Assembly (NCBI RefSeq): GCF_900163665.1
Contig: NZ_FUIA01000026.1
Location: forward strand, 62,001 to 126,000
Length of the DNA: 64,000 nucleotides
Direction of reading: 5' to 3'
Origin: Frigoribacterium sp. JB110
GTDB taxonomy: Bacteria; Actinomycetota; Actinomycetes; Actinomycetales; Microbacteriaceae
Of this stretch, positions 1-10,482 are shown one piece after another. The notes under the pieces were generated by a model. The model did no database searches, was not told where the DNA came from, and saw nothing but the letters and a program-made list of their open reading frames with translations. Positions within the stretch are counted from its first letter, which is position 1; the number at the start of each line of letters is the position of its first letter. Position numbers and translations under genes: made by a program.

Positions 1-1
1 C

Positions 2-1165
2 ATGATCCCGATCGGCCGCGGCCAGCGCCAGCTGATCATCGGCGACCGCCAGACCGGCAAGACGGCGATCGCGATCGATACGATCATCAACCAGCGCGAG
101 AACTGGGCATCCGGTGACGCTTCGAAGCAGGTGCGCTGCATCTACGTCGCCATCGGGCAGAAGGGTTCGACCATCGCGTCCGTGAAGGGCGCGCTGGAGG
201 ACGCCGGCGCCATGGAGTACACGACGATCGTCGCCGCTCCGGCATCTGACCCCGCCGGCTTCAAGTACATCTCCGCGTACACCGGTTCGGCCATCGGCCA
301 GCACTGGATGTACCAGGGCAAGCACGTCCTGATCGTGTTCGACGACCTGTCGAAGCAGGCGGAGGCCTACCGCGCCGTGTCGCTGCTGCTGCGCCGCCCG
401 CCGGGCCGCGAGGCATACCCCGGTGACGTCTTCTACCTGCACTCCCGCCTGCTGGAGCGCTGCGCGAAGCTGTCGGACGAGCTGGGCGCCGGTTCGATGA
501 CCGGTCTGCCGATTATCGAGACGAAGGCCAACGACGTCTCGGCCTACATCCCGACCAACGTGATCTCGATCACGGACGGCCAGATCTTCCTGCAGTCCGA
601 CCTGTTCAACGCGAACCAGCGGCCAGCGGTCGACGTGGGCATCTCGGTCTCGCGAGTCGGCGGCGACGCACAGATCAAGCACATCAAGTCGGTGTCCGGA
701 ACGCTCAAGCTCGAGCTCGCCCAGTACCGTTCGCTCGAGGCGTTCGCGATGTTCGCCTCCGACCTCGATGCGACGTCGCGCCGCCAGCTCGACCGCGGTG
801 CGCGCCTGACTGAGCTGCTCAAGCAGCCGCAGTACTCGCCGTACCCCGTGGAGGAGCAGGTCGTCTCGATCTGGGCCGGCACGAACGGCAAGCTCGACAC
901 CATCCCCGTCGAGGACGTGCTTCGCTTCGAGGCGCAGCTGCTCGACCACGTGCGTCGCAGCACGAGCATTCTCGACACTCTCAAGTCGGTCGGCAAGCTC
1001 GAGGACGACACGAAGGCCGAGCTGGAGAAGGTCGTCGACGACTTCCTGCTCGAGTTCCAGGCAGGCAAGGGCCAGAACCTCGCCGCTCCCGGTCACGAGG
1101 AGCACGACGCCGCGGTTCACGAGGATGTCGGCCAGGAGAAGATCGTCAAGGGCCGCAAGGCGTAA
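2..1165 (+). CDS. atpA: F1Fo ATP synthase subunit alpha (5' end outside window)
   Basis: Alpha subunit of the F1 head of ATP synthase; it binds nucleotide without turning it over and alternates with beta around the gamma shaft. The window opens inside the gene. The first readable codons lead straight into the P-loop GDRQTGKT (residues 14-21 of the visible part), which lies near residue 170 in full proteins, so about 150 N-terminal residues are missing and the ATG at base 2 is internal. The rest of the nucleotide-binding domain and the helical C-terminal domain are intact up to the TAA stop. It is followed after 21 bases by atpG, then atpD and atpC, in the standard operon order. Confidence 0.97.
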   Translation: MIPIGRGQRQLIIGDRQTGKTAIAIDTIINQRENWASGDASKQVRCIYVAIGQKGSTIASVKGALEDAGAMEYTTIVAAPASDPAGFKYISAYTGSAIGQHWMYQGKHVLIVFDDLSKQAEAYRAVSLLLRRPPGREAYPGDVFYLHSRLLERCAKLSDELGAGSMTGLPIIETKANDVSAYIPTNVISITDGQIFLQSDLFNANQRPAVDVGISVSRVGGDAQIKHIKSVSGTLKLELAQYRSLEAFAMFASDLDATSRRQLDRGARLTELLKQPQYSPYPVEEQVVSIWAGTNGKLDTIPVEDVLRFEAQLLDHVRRSTSILDTLKSVGKLEDDTKAELEKVVDDFLLEFQAGKGQNLAAPGHEEHDAAVHEDVGQEKIVKGRKA

Positions 1166-1186
1166 GCCGGGCGGAGCAGAAGCACT

Positions 1187-2098
1187 ATGGGCGCGAAACT
1201 CAAGGAGTACAAGCAGAGGATCTCCTCTGCCCAGACCACCAAGAAGATCACGAAGGCGATGGAGCTCATCGCGGCTTCGCGGATCCAGAAGGCGATGGCG
1301 CGCGTGCGCGCGTCGTCGCCCTTCTCCCGCGCGGTGACGCGTGCGGTCTCGGCCGTCGCGACGATGAGCGATGTCGATCACGTGCTGACGCGTGAGTCCG
1401 AGCAGACCACGCGCTCGGCGATCCTGCTGCTGACCAGCGACCGCGGGCTCGCGGGCGCATTCAACTCGCAGGTGATCCGCGAGGCTCTGGAACTGGCTGA
1501 GCTGCTGCGAGACGAGGGCAAGGACGTCGTCTTCTACCTCTACGGTCGCAAGGCGGTCGGATACTTCCAGTTCCGGCAGATCGTCAGCGCGGCGCAGTGG
1601 ACGGGCTCGGCCGATGTGCCGCAGTTCGACAACGCGGAAGAGATCGCTCAGGCGCTGCTCGAGGCCTATCTGCTCGATGAGGACGCGGGCGGCGTGAATG
1701 AGATCCACGTCGTCTACAACCGCTTCGTCAGCATGATGGTGCAGACGCCGGAGTCCGTGCGTCTGCTGCCGCTCGAGGTCGTGGAGGCCGATGAGGCCGG
1801 CGGTTCCGATGCCTCGTCGGCGAACGTCGAGGTGTTCCCGCTCTACGAGTTCGAGCCCGAGGCGGATCAGGTGCTCGACAAGCTCCTGCCCGTGTACATC
1901 CAGAGCCGAATCTTCAACGCGCTGCTGCAGTCGTCCGCCGCCAAGCAGGCGGCCACGCAGAAGGCGATGAAAGCGGCCAGCGACAATGCCGACAAGCTCA
2001 TCACCGAATACACGAGCCTGCGCAACAACGCGCGTCAGGCTGAGATCACCCAGCAGATCGCGGAGATCGTCGGCGGTGCCGACGCACTGGCCTCCTGA
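1187..2098 (+). CDS. atpG: F1Fo ATP synthase subunit gamma
   Basis: Central rotating shaft of the F1 motor, linking proton flow through Fo to catalysis in the beta subunits. The 303 residues match the family size. The N-terminal helix ([16 protein letters not shown], then [19 protein letters not shown]) and the C-terminal helix ending in [15 protein letters not shown] form the coiled coil that inserts into the alpha3beta3 ring. The ATG at 1187 is chosen because the family begins exactly there, and a GGAG-like site lies upstream. It sits in the atpA-atpG-atpD-atpC operon with short gaps. Confidence 0.97.
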   Translation: MGAKLKEYKQRISSAQTTKKITKAMELIAASRIQKAMARVRASSPFSRAVTRAVSAVATMSDVDHVLTRESEQTTRSAILLLTSDRGLAGAFNSQVIREALELAELLRDEGKDVVFYLYGRKAVGYFQFRQIVSAAQWTGSADVPQFDNAEEIAQALLEAYLLDEDAGGVNEIHVVYNRFVSMMVQTPESVRLLPLEVVEADEAGGSDASSANVEVFPLYEFEPEADQVLDKLLPVYIQSRIFNALLQSSAAKQAATQKAMKAASDNADKLITEYTSLRNNARQAEITQQIAEIVGGADALAS

Positions 2099-3586
<1,488 letters not shown>

Positions 3587-3588
3587 GA

Positions 3589-3849
3589 ATGTCGCTTCAG
3601 GTGAGCCTGGTTTCGGCCGAGGAAGAGGTCTGGACGGGGGAAGCGACTCTCGTGGTCGCGACGACGACGGAGGGTCAGATCGGTTTCATGACCGATCACG
3701 AGCCCGTGCTTGCGATCCTCGGCGACGGCCCCGTCCGGATCACGCAGGAGGACGACTCCGTGGTCACGGCGACCGCGAAGGACGGCTTCGTGTCGGTCGA
3801 GTCCAATCGGGTCACGATCGTCGCGGGTCACGCCGCGATCGCGTCCTGA
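3589..3849 (+). CDS. atpC: F1Fo ATP synthase subunit epsilon
   Basis: Small regulatory subunit at the foot of the gamma shaft; it helps couple rotation and can inhibit ATP hydrolysis. The 86 residues start MSLQVSLVSAEEEVW and hold only the N-terminal beta-sandwich (GQIGFMTDHEPVLAILGDGPV). The C-terminal helical hairpin found in E. coli epsilon is absent, as is common in actinobacteria. The start at 3589 is preferred over an in-frame codon inside atpD because homology begins here. The stop overlaps the presumed start of yaaA. Confidence 0.93.
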   Translation: MSLQVSLVSAEEEVWTGEATLVVATTTEGQIGFMTDHEPVLAILGDGPVRITQEDDSVVTATAKDGFVSVESNRVTIVAGHAAIAS

Positions 3850-4610
3850 CCACGATCCTGCTGCCGCCTTCTGAGACGAAGCGGGCAGGAGGATCGGGCG
3901 AGCCGCTTGACGTCGACGGCCTCGCGCTGGGAGCACTGCGCTCCCCGCGCGAGGCCGTCGCCGCGTCCATAGTCGAACTCGCCGCGGATCCGGATCGCGC
4001 CACGGCGGTGCTGAAGCTCCCGCAGCGGCAGCGCCCCGCGGCGATCGCAGACAACGCCGCACTGCGCACGGCGCCGACGATGGCGGCGATGGACCGCTAC
4101 ACGGGTGTGCTGTTCGACGCGCTGGAGGCGGGGTCCCTCGAACCGGCCGGCCGCGCATGGCTCGGCAGGAACGCATTCATCCATACGGCGCCGTTCGGGC
4201 CGGTGAGGGCGAACGACGAGATCCCGTCCTACCGCCTGGCTGCCGGCGCCTCGCTTCCCGGCCTGCCCCCGCTGAAACGCGTGTGGGCGAGTGCCGTCAC
4301 CGAGGCGCTCGCCCACGAGGCGCGTCCGCTCGTGATCGATCTGCGTTCGCAGGCCTACGTCGCACTCGGCCCCGTGCCGCCCGGTGTGGCGAGCACGTAC
4401 ATCAGAGTCGTCACGGATCAGGCGGATGGCACCACTCGCGCCCTCAACCACTTCAATAAGAAGGCCAAGGGCGCTCTCACCCGTCGCCTCGCCGAGGAGC
4501 GGCCCGTCCTGCGCACCACCGGCGAACTGATCGAATGGGCCGAGGCGGCAGGACTGCGGATGCGCAGCGGTGCCGCGGACGGTGAGACGGAGCTGGTCAC
4601 TGATGGGTGA
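3846..4610 (+). CDS. yaaA: YaaA/DUF328 family peroxide stress protein
   Basis: YaaA-family protein; in E. coli it lowers free intracellular iron and limits oxidative DNA damage. Homology begins at LLPPSETKRAGG and runs to the end, about 254 residues, with the typical RLAEERPVLRTTGELIEWAEAAGL C-terminus. The start is the problem. No ATG, GTG or TTG lies in frame anywhere near the N-terminal homology: the nearest in-frame ATG, at about 4080, would remove nearly 80 residues. The likely start is the CTG at 3846, which overlaps the atpC stop as CTGA and would give MTTILLPPSETKR. Translational coupling to atpC would explain how a weak start is used. Family identity is firm; the start is inferred. 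Confidence 0.8.
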   Translation: MTTILLPPSETKRAGGSGEPLDVDGLALGALRSPREAVAASIVELAADPDRATAVLKLPQRQRPAAIADNAALRTAPTMAAMDRYTGVLFDALEAGSLEPAGRAWLGRNAFIHTAPFGPVRANDEIPSYRLAAGASLPGLPPLKRVWASAVTEALAHEARPLVIDLRSQAYVALGPVPPGVASTYIRVVTDQADGTTRALNHFNKKAKGALTRRLAEERPVLRTTGELIEWAEAAGLRMRSGAADGETELVTDG

Positions 4611-4657
4611 ACGACCCTGCGGCGGTCCGCGTTCGCGAGCTGCGCAGACTGCGCGGT

Positions 4658-4663
4658 TAGGAT
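4658..4663 (+). promoter_or_regulatory. Candidate -10 box before the PP2C phosphatase gene
   Basis: TAGGAT lies about 52 bases before the GTG start of the phosphatase gene, in the gap after yaaA. A purine-rich CTGGAG is placed six bases before that start, so this gene, unlike many in the window, looks leadered. No convincing -35 was seen. Confidence 0.4.
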
Positions 4664-4715
4664 GTGGGGAGCGTCGGCACGACCCGCGGCTCGACGCCGG
4701 AGATCTGGAGGCCGC

Positions 4716-5627
4716 GTGAGCGACACGACGAGTTCGGTGCATTCGCACACTGTCGCCCTTGAAGAGGGCGGGGAGCTGGCCGTGCGCTGGGCCGGCGTCA
4801 CCGATACGGGGCGCAAGCGCGAGGTCAACCAGGACGCGATCCTGATGGAATGGCCGATGTTCATCGTCGCGGACGGCATGGGCGGGCACATCGGCGGCGA
4901 GGTCGCGAGCGCCGTCACCGTCGAGCGGCTCTCGGCCGTGGCGTCATCTGGCGAGGCGATCACGCCGGAGACCGTGGAGCTCGCACTGGAGAATGCGGTG
5001 CGCGACATCGCCGACCATCCCGAGACCACGGATGAGGGAACCGGCACGACCGTCACCGGCATCTACCTCGACCCTGCCTCAGCACCCGCGTCATGGGTCG
5101 TGCTGAACATCGGCGACTCGCGCGTCTACCTGCTCCGAGACGACAAACTCGTACAGGTCACCGTCGACCACTCCCTCGTGCAGGAGCTGGTGCACGCGGG
5201 AAGGCTCAGCGCTGAGGAAGCGGAGAGTCACCCGTACGGCAACGTGATCACACGCGCTGTCGGCCCGAGCGAGTCCGTCGTGCCTGACTATGTGCGCATC
5301 GAGGTGGAGAACGGCGACCGGTTCGTGATCTGCTCGGACGGCCTCACCAAGGAGCTGACCGACTACGGCATTCTGCATTTCCTGCGCGAGCACGCCGCTC
5401 CGGAAATCGCCGTCGACGGCATGTTGGAAGCCGCGCTCGGCAACGGCGGACGCGACAACGTGTCGGTCATCGTGGTCGACGTCACGCACTCGGGCGGCAC
5501 GCACGGCGACGCCGACCAGCCCGGGGACGAAGCGCCGGATGCGGGCGCGCAGACGATGGACCAGGCCGCGGATGGGACCGCGGCGGCCGACGTCCCGCCC
5601 GACGATGAGGCCGAGGAACGGCACTGA
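4716..5627 (+). CDS. PP2C-family serine/threonine protein phosphatase
   Basis: Metal-dependent protein phosphatase of the PstP/PrpC type, which removes phosphate from Ser/Thr in cytoplasmic proteins. The PP2C motifs appear in order: NQDAIL near residue 36, VADGMGGHIGGEVAS near 50, NIGDSRVYLLRD, CSDGLTKELTD and GGRDNVSVIVVDV. Most metal-binding aspartates can be seen in these motifs. There is no transmembrane segment, so it appears cytosolic. The last 45 or so residues form an acidic Ala/Asp/Glu-rich tail without motif. GTG 4716 is chosen for its CTGGAG site and because homology begins just after it. It stands 103 bases before the EccC-like ATPase; a functional link is possible but not shown. 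Confidence 0.9.
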   Translation: MSDTTSSVHSHTVALEEGGELAVRWAGVTDTGRKREVNQDAILMEWPMFIVADGMGGHIGGEVASAVTVERLSAVASSGEAITPETVELALENAVRDIADHPETTDEGTGTTVTGIYLDPASAPASWVVLNIGDSRVYLLRDDKLVQVTVDHSLVQELVHAGRLSAEEAESHPYGNVITRAVGPSESVVPDYVRIEVENGDRFVICSDGLTKELTDYGILHFLREHAAPEIAVDGMLEAALGNGGRDNVSVIVVDVTHSGGTHGDADQPGDEAPDAGAQTMDQAADGTAAADVPPDDEAEERH

Positions 5628-5730
5628 CGGGGCCCGTCCTCTCCCTCACAGCCTCCGCGACGCGGCGAGTCACGTCCACAGGGGGTGGCGTGCTCTTCCG
5701 CTGACATCGTCAGCGCGATGAGCTGGACGT

Positions 5731-8700
5731 GTGAGCACACTTCATCGTCCGGACGAACCGATCGTTCTCCCTGCGCCGGCGGCCCCGGCCAGACGCGGTG
5801 CGATTCCGATCGTCGCGGCGTTCGTGCCCATGGTGGGCGCAGTGGCGATGTGGCTGCTGACCGGCTATGTCATGATGCTCTGCTTCGCGGCGATCGGCCC
5901 CCTGATGGTGCTGGCCTCTCTGGTCGACGGCGCCCGCAACCGGCGCAAGGAGAGGCGCAGGGCGGCGCGGGAGCTCACCGCGGCGTGCGCCGCCGCCAGA
6001 GAGGAGCTGTCCGAGCGTCACAGCGAGGAACGGTCTCAGCTCGACCGGTTGAGGCCGAGCACTGGCAGATTGGCTGAGGCGCGCACGCTGTGGCGGCACG
6101 GGCCGATCGAGGTTGTCCTGGGTCTCGGCAGGGTCCGCAGCGACATCCGTGTGACAGGGGGCGAAGGCGCCGAGGCAGAGCAGCTGCGGCGGGATGCCGC
6201 CTGGGTCACCCTGGCGCCGGTGACGGTTCCGCTTCGTGAAGCCGGCGGCGTGTGCGTGCAGGGCCCTCCTGCCGCGGCCACGGCGGTTGCGCGGGGGCTG
6301 CTGATGCAGCTCTGCCTGCGCGCGGCGCCGAGCGAGCTCGTCGTCTCCCATCTGCTTCCGGGCGACGAGGCCGCCTTGGAGCAGCTGCCGCACCTCGGCA
6401 CGGCGGCAGGGCGGAGCACGCAGGGGCGGGAGGGTCGTGAGCCGATCAGAGTCGTTGCTGTCGGTCTCGTGCACGAGGATCCGGCGGGAGCGGAGACGGC
6501 CACGACGATCGCATCCGCTCGGGGGAGAACCGCTTCTCTCGAGTCGGAGGGGCGTCCGGCCGCTGCGGAGCCGCCTGGCACAAGGGACGCGCGACGTGCG
6601 GCCGCCATCGCAGAGGCCGATTTCGTCATCGCTGTGACGGAGAGCGGCGCCGACGCGCCTGCGGCGTGCGGCGTCATTCTGGAGTTGGAACCCGGTGCGG
6701 CGCTGCGCGCCCGGCGCCTCGATGACACGGCACTCGACCCCGAGGGCGAGCCGCTGCGAGTCGAAGCGCTCGCCCGTGCGCAGGCCGAGCGGCTGGCATC
6801 TGTGCTCGCCGGTCGGTCGGATTCGAGCGGAGGCGAGGTGCCTCTTCCCGAGGTGCGTCTGGGCGCACTTCTCGAATCGGCCTCCCCGCATGAGCGGTCG
6901 GCGGAGGCCGCGGCGGCGGGCGGCAGAGGAGACCGGCCGCATGGGCCGGGGCTGGACGCACCGATAGGCAGGGGAGCGGACGGTACGACGAGCGTCGACC
7001 TCGTGCACGACGGGCCTCACGCCGTCGTCGTCGGCATCACCGGCAGCGGTAAGAGCGAACTGCTCACCACGTGGATCGCCTCGCTCGCTTCACGCTATGA
7101 CAGCGAGCGTGTGGCCTTCCTGCTGGCCGACTTCAAGGGAGGAACGGCGTTCACCTCGCTGCTCGCGCTGCCGCACGTGACGGGCATGATCACCGACCTC
7201 GACGGCGCGGGCTCGCGGCGCGCGGTCGAGAGTCTGCGCGCGGAACTGCGCAGGCGGGAGAGCGTGCTCGCCGCAGCGGGAGCGACCGACATCGGCGACG
7301 AACGCGTCGACATGCCCAGGCTGGTGATCGTGGTGGACGAATTCGCCGCGCTGCTGCAGGACCACGGCGATCTGCACCAGGTGTTCACAGACGTCGCGGC
7401 ACGCGGACGGGCGCTCGGCATGCACCTCGTGCTCGGCACCCAACGCTCATCGGGCGTGCTCCGCGACGCACTGCTGGCGAACTGTCCTCTGCGCATCAGC
7501 CTGCGCGTGGCGGAGAGGGCCGACAGCTCGGCCGTCGTGGGCGTCGACGACGCCGCATACCTGCCAGGGGACGTGGCCTCCCGCGGCCTGGCGCTCGTGC
7601 GCCGCGGCGGCGACGTCGCACCAGAGCGCACTCGCATCGCGCGCACGGAGGCAGAGCTGCTCGCACGGCTCGCCTCGGCAGATGCGCAGCGTGCGCAGGG
7701 TGCCGGGGCGCCGGGAGAACCGGGGCACGCGCCGTGGCTGCCGCCGCTGCCGCGCGAGCTGACGCTGGGCGAGCTGGGTGCACCCGAGCACGGAGGGGGA
7801 GCGGTGCTGCTCGGCCTCGCCGATGAGCCGGATGAGCAGCGCCAGCCCGTCGTGACGATGCACCGTGGCGGCGGTCGCGGGATGGCCGTCATCGGCGGGT
7901 CGGCGTCAGGCAAGACCAACGTCGTGCGGCTCGTCGCGGGGCAGGTGCCGGGAGCCGTGGTCGTGCCAGGTGATCTCGAGGGCGCGTGGGACGCGGTCGA
8001 GCGCGCGGCCGACGATCCTCCGCCCCTCATCGCGATCGACGACCTCGATTCGCTGCTCGGCCGGTTCCCTGCCGAGTACGCGCACGAGTTCGCCGCGCGG
8101 GCGGAGTCTCTCGTGCGCGAGGCAGGGGCACGCGGTACGACGGTCGTTGTGGCGGCCTCGCGGGTCACGGGGCCGGTCGAGCGCGTGATCGCCGGCCTCG
8201 GAAGACGGGCGCTGCTGCGGCTGCCGTCCCGCGCCGATCATGTGCAGGCGGGAGGGAACGGCGGCGACTTCGATCCGCGCCGCCCGCCGGGAAGGGCGGT
8301 GATGGACGAACGAGAAGTGCAGTTCGCAGGTGCCGCTGCCCAGGACGAAGCTGTGCCTGACAGGAGAGCGGCGGCGGGGAGAACGACGGAGGCTGGGGCA
8401 GTCGGCACGCGTGCCGAGCGCAGGCGGGCGCTGCGCGGAGAGTCGTTGCGCCCCGCCGGTACCGCGGGGCGGCGCCCCGCCCCGACGCTCGCACATCGTT
8501 CCGCGGGAGCGGCGGCGCTGTGGCGGCCGGCGGTCGCGGTCGCGGTCGCGGCGATCGTGACGAACGGTGCGGTCGCCCGCGCGTCGCTGCTGGCAGAGGC
8601 ATGGGGGAGAGCGGTGCGGGTCGTCGCCCTGGATGCGCTCGAATCCGGAGCGTCGATCGACGACCTCGCGGCAGGAGCCGAGCACCTGGTCGCCGTCGGC

Positions 8701-8904
8701 GACGGTGAGAGCTGGCTGCGACACGGCGCGCTGCTGCGCCGCATCCGGTCATCCGGCGACGTGCTCGTGGCCGCCGAATGCAGGAGCGAACTCCGCTCGA
8801 TCGCAGGAGAGCGATCGCTGCCGCCTTACGCCGAGTCGCGCGCCGGTCGCGCATGGCTGGTCTCGTCCTCGGCCCCACCGCTTCGGGTGCTCCTCCCGGT
8901 GTGA
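5731..8904 (+). CDS. Orphan EccC/EssC-like FtsK-SpoIIIE family membrane ATPase
   Basis: Large ATPase (1057 residues) built like the motor of type VII secretion systems. Two membrane segments lie near residues 23-62 and are followed by a basic, coiled stretch (RRKERRR onward). The first ATPase domain is complete: Walker A GITGSGKSE near 435, DFKGGTAF, Walker B VIVVDEF with Asp near 536, and LGTQRSSGVLRDALLANCPLRISLRV. A second domain has Walker A GGSASGKT (722-729) and Walker B LIAIDD. A third region up to the C-terminus keeps the fold-like pattern but has lost its P-loop. No WXG100 substrate gene, EccB, EccD, EccE or FHA domain was found nearby. Alternative roles in DNA or peptide transport cannot be excluded. 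Confidence 0.88.
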   Translation: MSTLHRPDEPIVLPAPAAPARRGAIPIVAAFVPMVGAVAMWLLTGYVMMLCFAAIGPLMVLASLVDGARNRRKERRRAARELTAACAAAREELSERHSEERSQLDRLRPSTGRLAEARTLWRHGPIEVVLGLGRVRSDIRVTGGEGAEAEQLRRDAAWVTLAPVTVPLREAGGVCVQGPPAAATAVARGLLMQLCLRAAPSELVVSHLLPGDEAALEQLPHLGTAAGRSTQGREGREPIRVVAVGLVHEDPAGAETATTIASARGRTASLESEGRPAAAEPPGTRDARRAAAIAEADFVIAVTESGADAPAACGVILELEPGAALRARRLDDTALDPEGEPLRVEALARAQAERLASVLAGRSDSSGGEVPLPEVRLGALLESASPHERSAEAAAAGGRGDRPHGPGLDAPIGRGADGTTSVDLVHDGPHAVVVGITGSGKSELLTTWIASLASRYDSERVAFLLADFKGGTAFTSLLALPHVTGMITDLDGAGSRRAVESLRAELRRRESVLAAAGATDIGDERVDMPRLVIVVDEFAALLQDHGDLHQVFTDVAARGRALGMHLVLGTQRSSGVLRDALLANCPLRISLRVAERADSSAVVGVDDAAYLPGDVASRGLALVRRGGDVAPERTRIARTEAELLARLASADAQRAQGAGAPGEPGHAPWLPPLPRELTLGELGAPEHGGGAVLLGLADEPDEQRQPVVTMHRGGGRGMAVIGGSASGKTNVVRLVAGQVPGAVVVPGDLEGAWDAVERAADDPPPLIAIDDLDSLLGRFPAEYAHEFAARAESLVREAGARGTTVVVAASRVTGPVERVIAGLGRRALLRLPSRADHVQAGGNGGDFDPRRPPGRAVMDEREVQFAGAAAQDEAVPDRRAAAGRTTEAGAVGTRAERRRALRGESLRPAGTAGRRPAPTLAHRSAGAAALWRPAVAVAVAAIVTNGAVARASLLAEAWGRAVRVVALDALESGASIDDLAAGAEHLVAVGDGESWLRHGALLRRIRSSGDVLVAAECRSELRSIAGERSLPPYAESRAGRAWLVSSSAPPLRVLLPV

Positions 8905-8922
8905 GGACGGCCCCGCGCAGTC

Positions 8923-9918
8923 TCAGACTGTCGGACGGATGCGGCCGACCTCGTCATCGCCGCCGCGGACGGCATAGAGCGGGTGCGCGGCGAGGAAGTC
9001 GGACACCGCGTCGGCGGGCAGCGCGCCCGTCTTCGCCAGCAGCGACAGTGCGACGGCCGAACCCGCGCGGCGGGAGCCGTCGAGCACCTTGAGGGCGACC
9101 GTGGTGCCGTTCGGAGCGACCATCACCTGCACACCCTCCGCACCGAACTTCGAGAACACGCCGAACTGCTCGATCGCCGCAGTGTCGGGGCGTCCGGCGC
9201 CCTCGACGACCCACGGATTCTCCCGCACAGCCCGGATGAGGGCACCGGAGACGCGGTGCAGTGCAAACGGCGACGTCTCGCTCGACGTGCCGATCCGCTG
9301 CATGCCGCGGGCCAGCGACGACAACGCGACGGCGTGCACGGGCGCTCCGCACCCGTCGACGGCCGTCGCAGCGATCTTCGCGCCGCCGCACAGACGTTCG
9401 ACGGCCTCTCGAATGTGCTGCTGCAACGGGTGGGTGGGGGAGAGATACGAATTCGTGTCCCAGCCGTTCACTGCGCATGCGGCGAGCATCGCCGCATGCT
9501 TTCCCGAGCAGGTCATCCGCACACGCGACATCGGCGCGCGATCGCGGATCATCTCCTGCCTGGTCGATGAATCATCAGGCAGAGCGGGAGGGCAGCCGAG
9601 ATGATCTTCGGTGAGACCCGCGTCGAGCAGCATGCTGCGCACGAGCTCGACGTGGCGGTCGGTGCCCGCATGGCTCGCAGCCGAGACCGCCAAGCGCTCG
9701 CCCTCGAACGCCGCTCCTGCCGTCGCGCACGCGATCGCCTGGAACGGCTTCATCGCCGATCGCGGAAGCACGACGGCTTCTGGGTCGCCCAGCGCCAGCG
9801 CGGCGTCACCATCAGGCGTGAGCACGATCGCGGCACCTGCGTGCCGCGATTCGACGAAACCGCCCCTGTCGGCGGTGGCGAGTTCGACCGAGGAGTCCAC
9901 TGAGAGCGTTCCGGGCAT
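8923..9918 (-). CDS. L-asparaginase II family protein (PF06089 type)
   Basis: Predicted asparaginase of the thermolabile Rhizobium etli type, hydrolysing L-asparagine to aspartate and ammonia in the cytoplasm. The 331-residue product has the family features: ESRHAGAAIVL near the start, the catalytic-type SAMKPFQA segment, CSGKHAAMLAACA, DGCGAPVHAVAL, and the late PWVVEGAGRPDTA. The start at 9918 fits family length and is served by a TATCCT -10 box seven bases upstream, consistent with a leaderless mRNA. A longer start at 9966 would run across the divergent OsmC start. It is convergent with the EccC-like gene (18-base gap) and divergent from OsmC. Confidence 0.87.
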   Translation of the reverse strand: MPGTLSVDSSVELATADRGGFVESRHAGAAIVLTPDGDAALALGDPEAVVLPRSAMKPFQAIACATAGAAFEGERLAVSAASHAGTDRHVELVRSMLLDAGLTEDHLGCPPALPDDSSTRQEMIRDRAPMSRVRMTCSGKHAAMLAACAVNGWDTNSYLSPTHPLQQHIREAVERLCGGAKIAATAVDGCGAPVHAVALSSLARGMQRIGTSSETSPFALHRVSGALIRAVRENPWVVEGAGRPDTAAIEQFGVFSKFGAEGVQVMVAPNGTTVALKVLDGSRRAGSAVALSLLAKTGALPADAVSDFLAAHPLYAVRGGDDEVGRIRPTV

Positions 9919-9925
9919 GCCCTCC

Positions 9926-9931
9926 AGGATA
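9926..9931 (-). promoter_or_regulatory. -10 box of the asparaginase-like gene (leaderless type)
   Basis: TATCCT on the minus strand, seven bases before the ATG at 9918. The start codon would fall at the transcription start, so translation would begin without a leader. Confidence 0.55.
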
Positions 9932-9952
9932 TGCCTCGCGCTCCGTACGCCA

Positions 9953-9958
9953 TACTCT
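9953..9958 (+). promoter_or_regulatory. -10 box of the OsmC gene (leaderless type)
   Basis: TACTCT ends six bases before the ATG at 9965. It lies back to back with the asparaginase promoter in a 46-base divergent gap, too short to hold two leadered transcripts. Confidence 0.55.
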
Positions 9959-9964
9959 GGTGGC

Positions 9965-10435
9965 ATGATCCAGCGCCACAGCTACGCACTCACCGCGACG
10001 TGGACGGGCAACCGCGGCAGCGGTACGAGCGGCACTCGCGACTACGACCGCAGCGTCACGCTGCGCGTGGACGGCAAGCCGGACCTGCTGGGGTCGGCCG
10101 ACAAGCCGTTCTTCGGCGACCCGGAGCGCTGGAACCCCGAAGACCTGCTCATCGCGGCGCTCGCGCAGTGCCACCTGCTGTCGTACCTGCGCGCCTGCGT
10201 GCTGCGCGGCGTCGTGGTCACCGGGTACACCGACAGCGCGACGGGCGAGATCGAGCTGTCGGGCGACGGCGGCCGCTTCATCGGCGTCACGCTGCGCCCG
10301 AGCGTCACGGTAGCCGACGCGGGGATGCGCGAGGCGGCTGCAGAAGCGCATGCGGATGCGCACGCGTGGTGCTTCATCGCCAACTCCGTCAGCTTTCCCG
10401 TCGGCTACGAGCCCATCGTCGAGGTCGCCGCATAG
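9965..10435 (+). CDS. OsmC/Ohr family protein
   Basis: OsmC-fold thiol peroxidase-like protein of 156 residues, a family that reduces organic hydroperoxides using two cysteines. The first cysteine is in the central helix (LIAALAQCHLLSYLRAC) and the second in AWCFIANSVSFPV, the expected positions for the OsmC pair. The N-terminal strand HSYALTATWTGNRGSGT and the NPEDLLIAALA motif fit the OsmC subgroup more than Ohr. No signal peptide is seen. Start at 9965 is supported by the TACTCT box six bases upstream and by homology. Peroxide substrate is inferred from the family only. Confidence 0.9.
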   Translation: MIQRHSYALTATWTGNRGSGTSGTRDYDRSVTLRVDGKPDLLGSADKPFFGDPERWNPEDLLIAALAQCHLLSYLRACVLRGVVVTGYTDSATGEIELSGDGGRFIGVTLRPSVTVADAGMREAAAEAHADAHAWCFIANSVSFPVGYEPIVEVAA

Positions 10436-10441
10436 GGCACA

Positions 10442-10465
10442 CGCACCCCGCGGATCCAGGGTGCG
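10442..10465. terminator. Hairpin between convergent osmC-like and plsC-like genes
   Basis: CGCACCC (10442-10448) pairs with GGGTGCG (10459-10465) across a 10-base loop, 7 bases after the OsmC stop and 18 before the acyltransferase stop. The position fits a two-way terminator, though the stem is short and no T-run follows. Confidence 0.4.
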
Positions 10466-10482
10466 CCGGTGGGTGCGGCCGC

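Noticed and set aside
2-40. ATG at base 2 as the atpA start
   Set aside because: The P-loop would be at residue 14, whereas alpha subunits have about 150 residues before it; the gene continues outside the window.
5628-5730. WXG100 substrate gene beside the EccC-like ATPase
   Set aside because: The gap before the gene is 103 bases and holds no frame with a WxG motif; the other side is occupied by the asparaginase-like gene.
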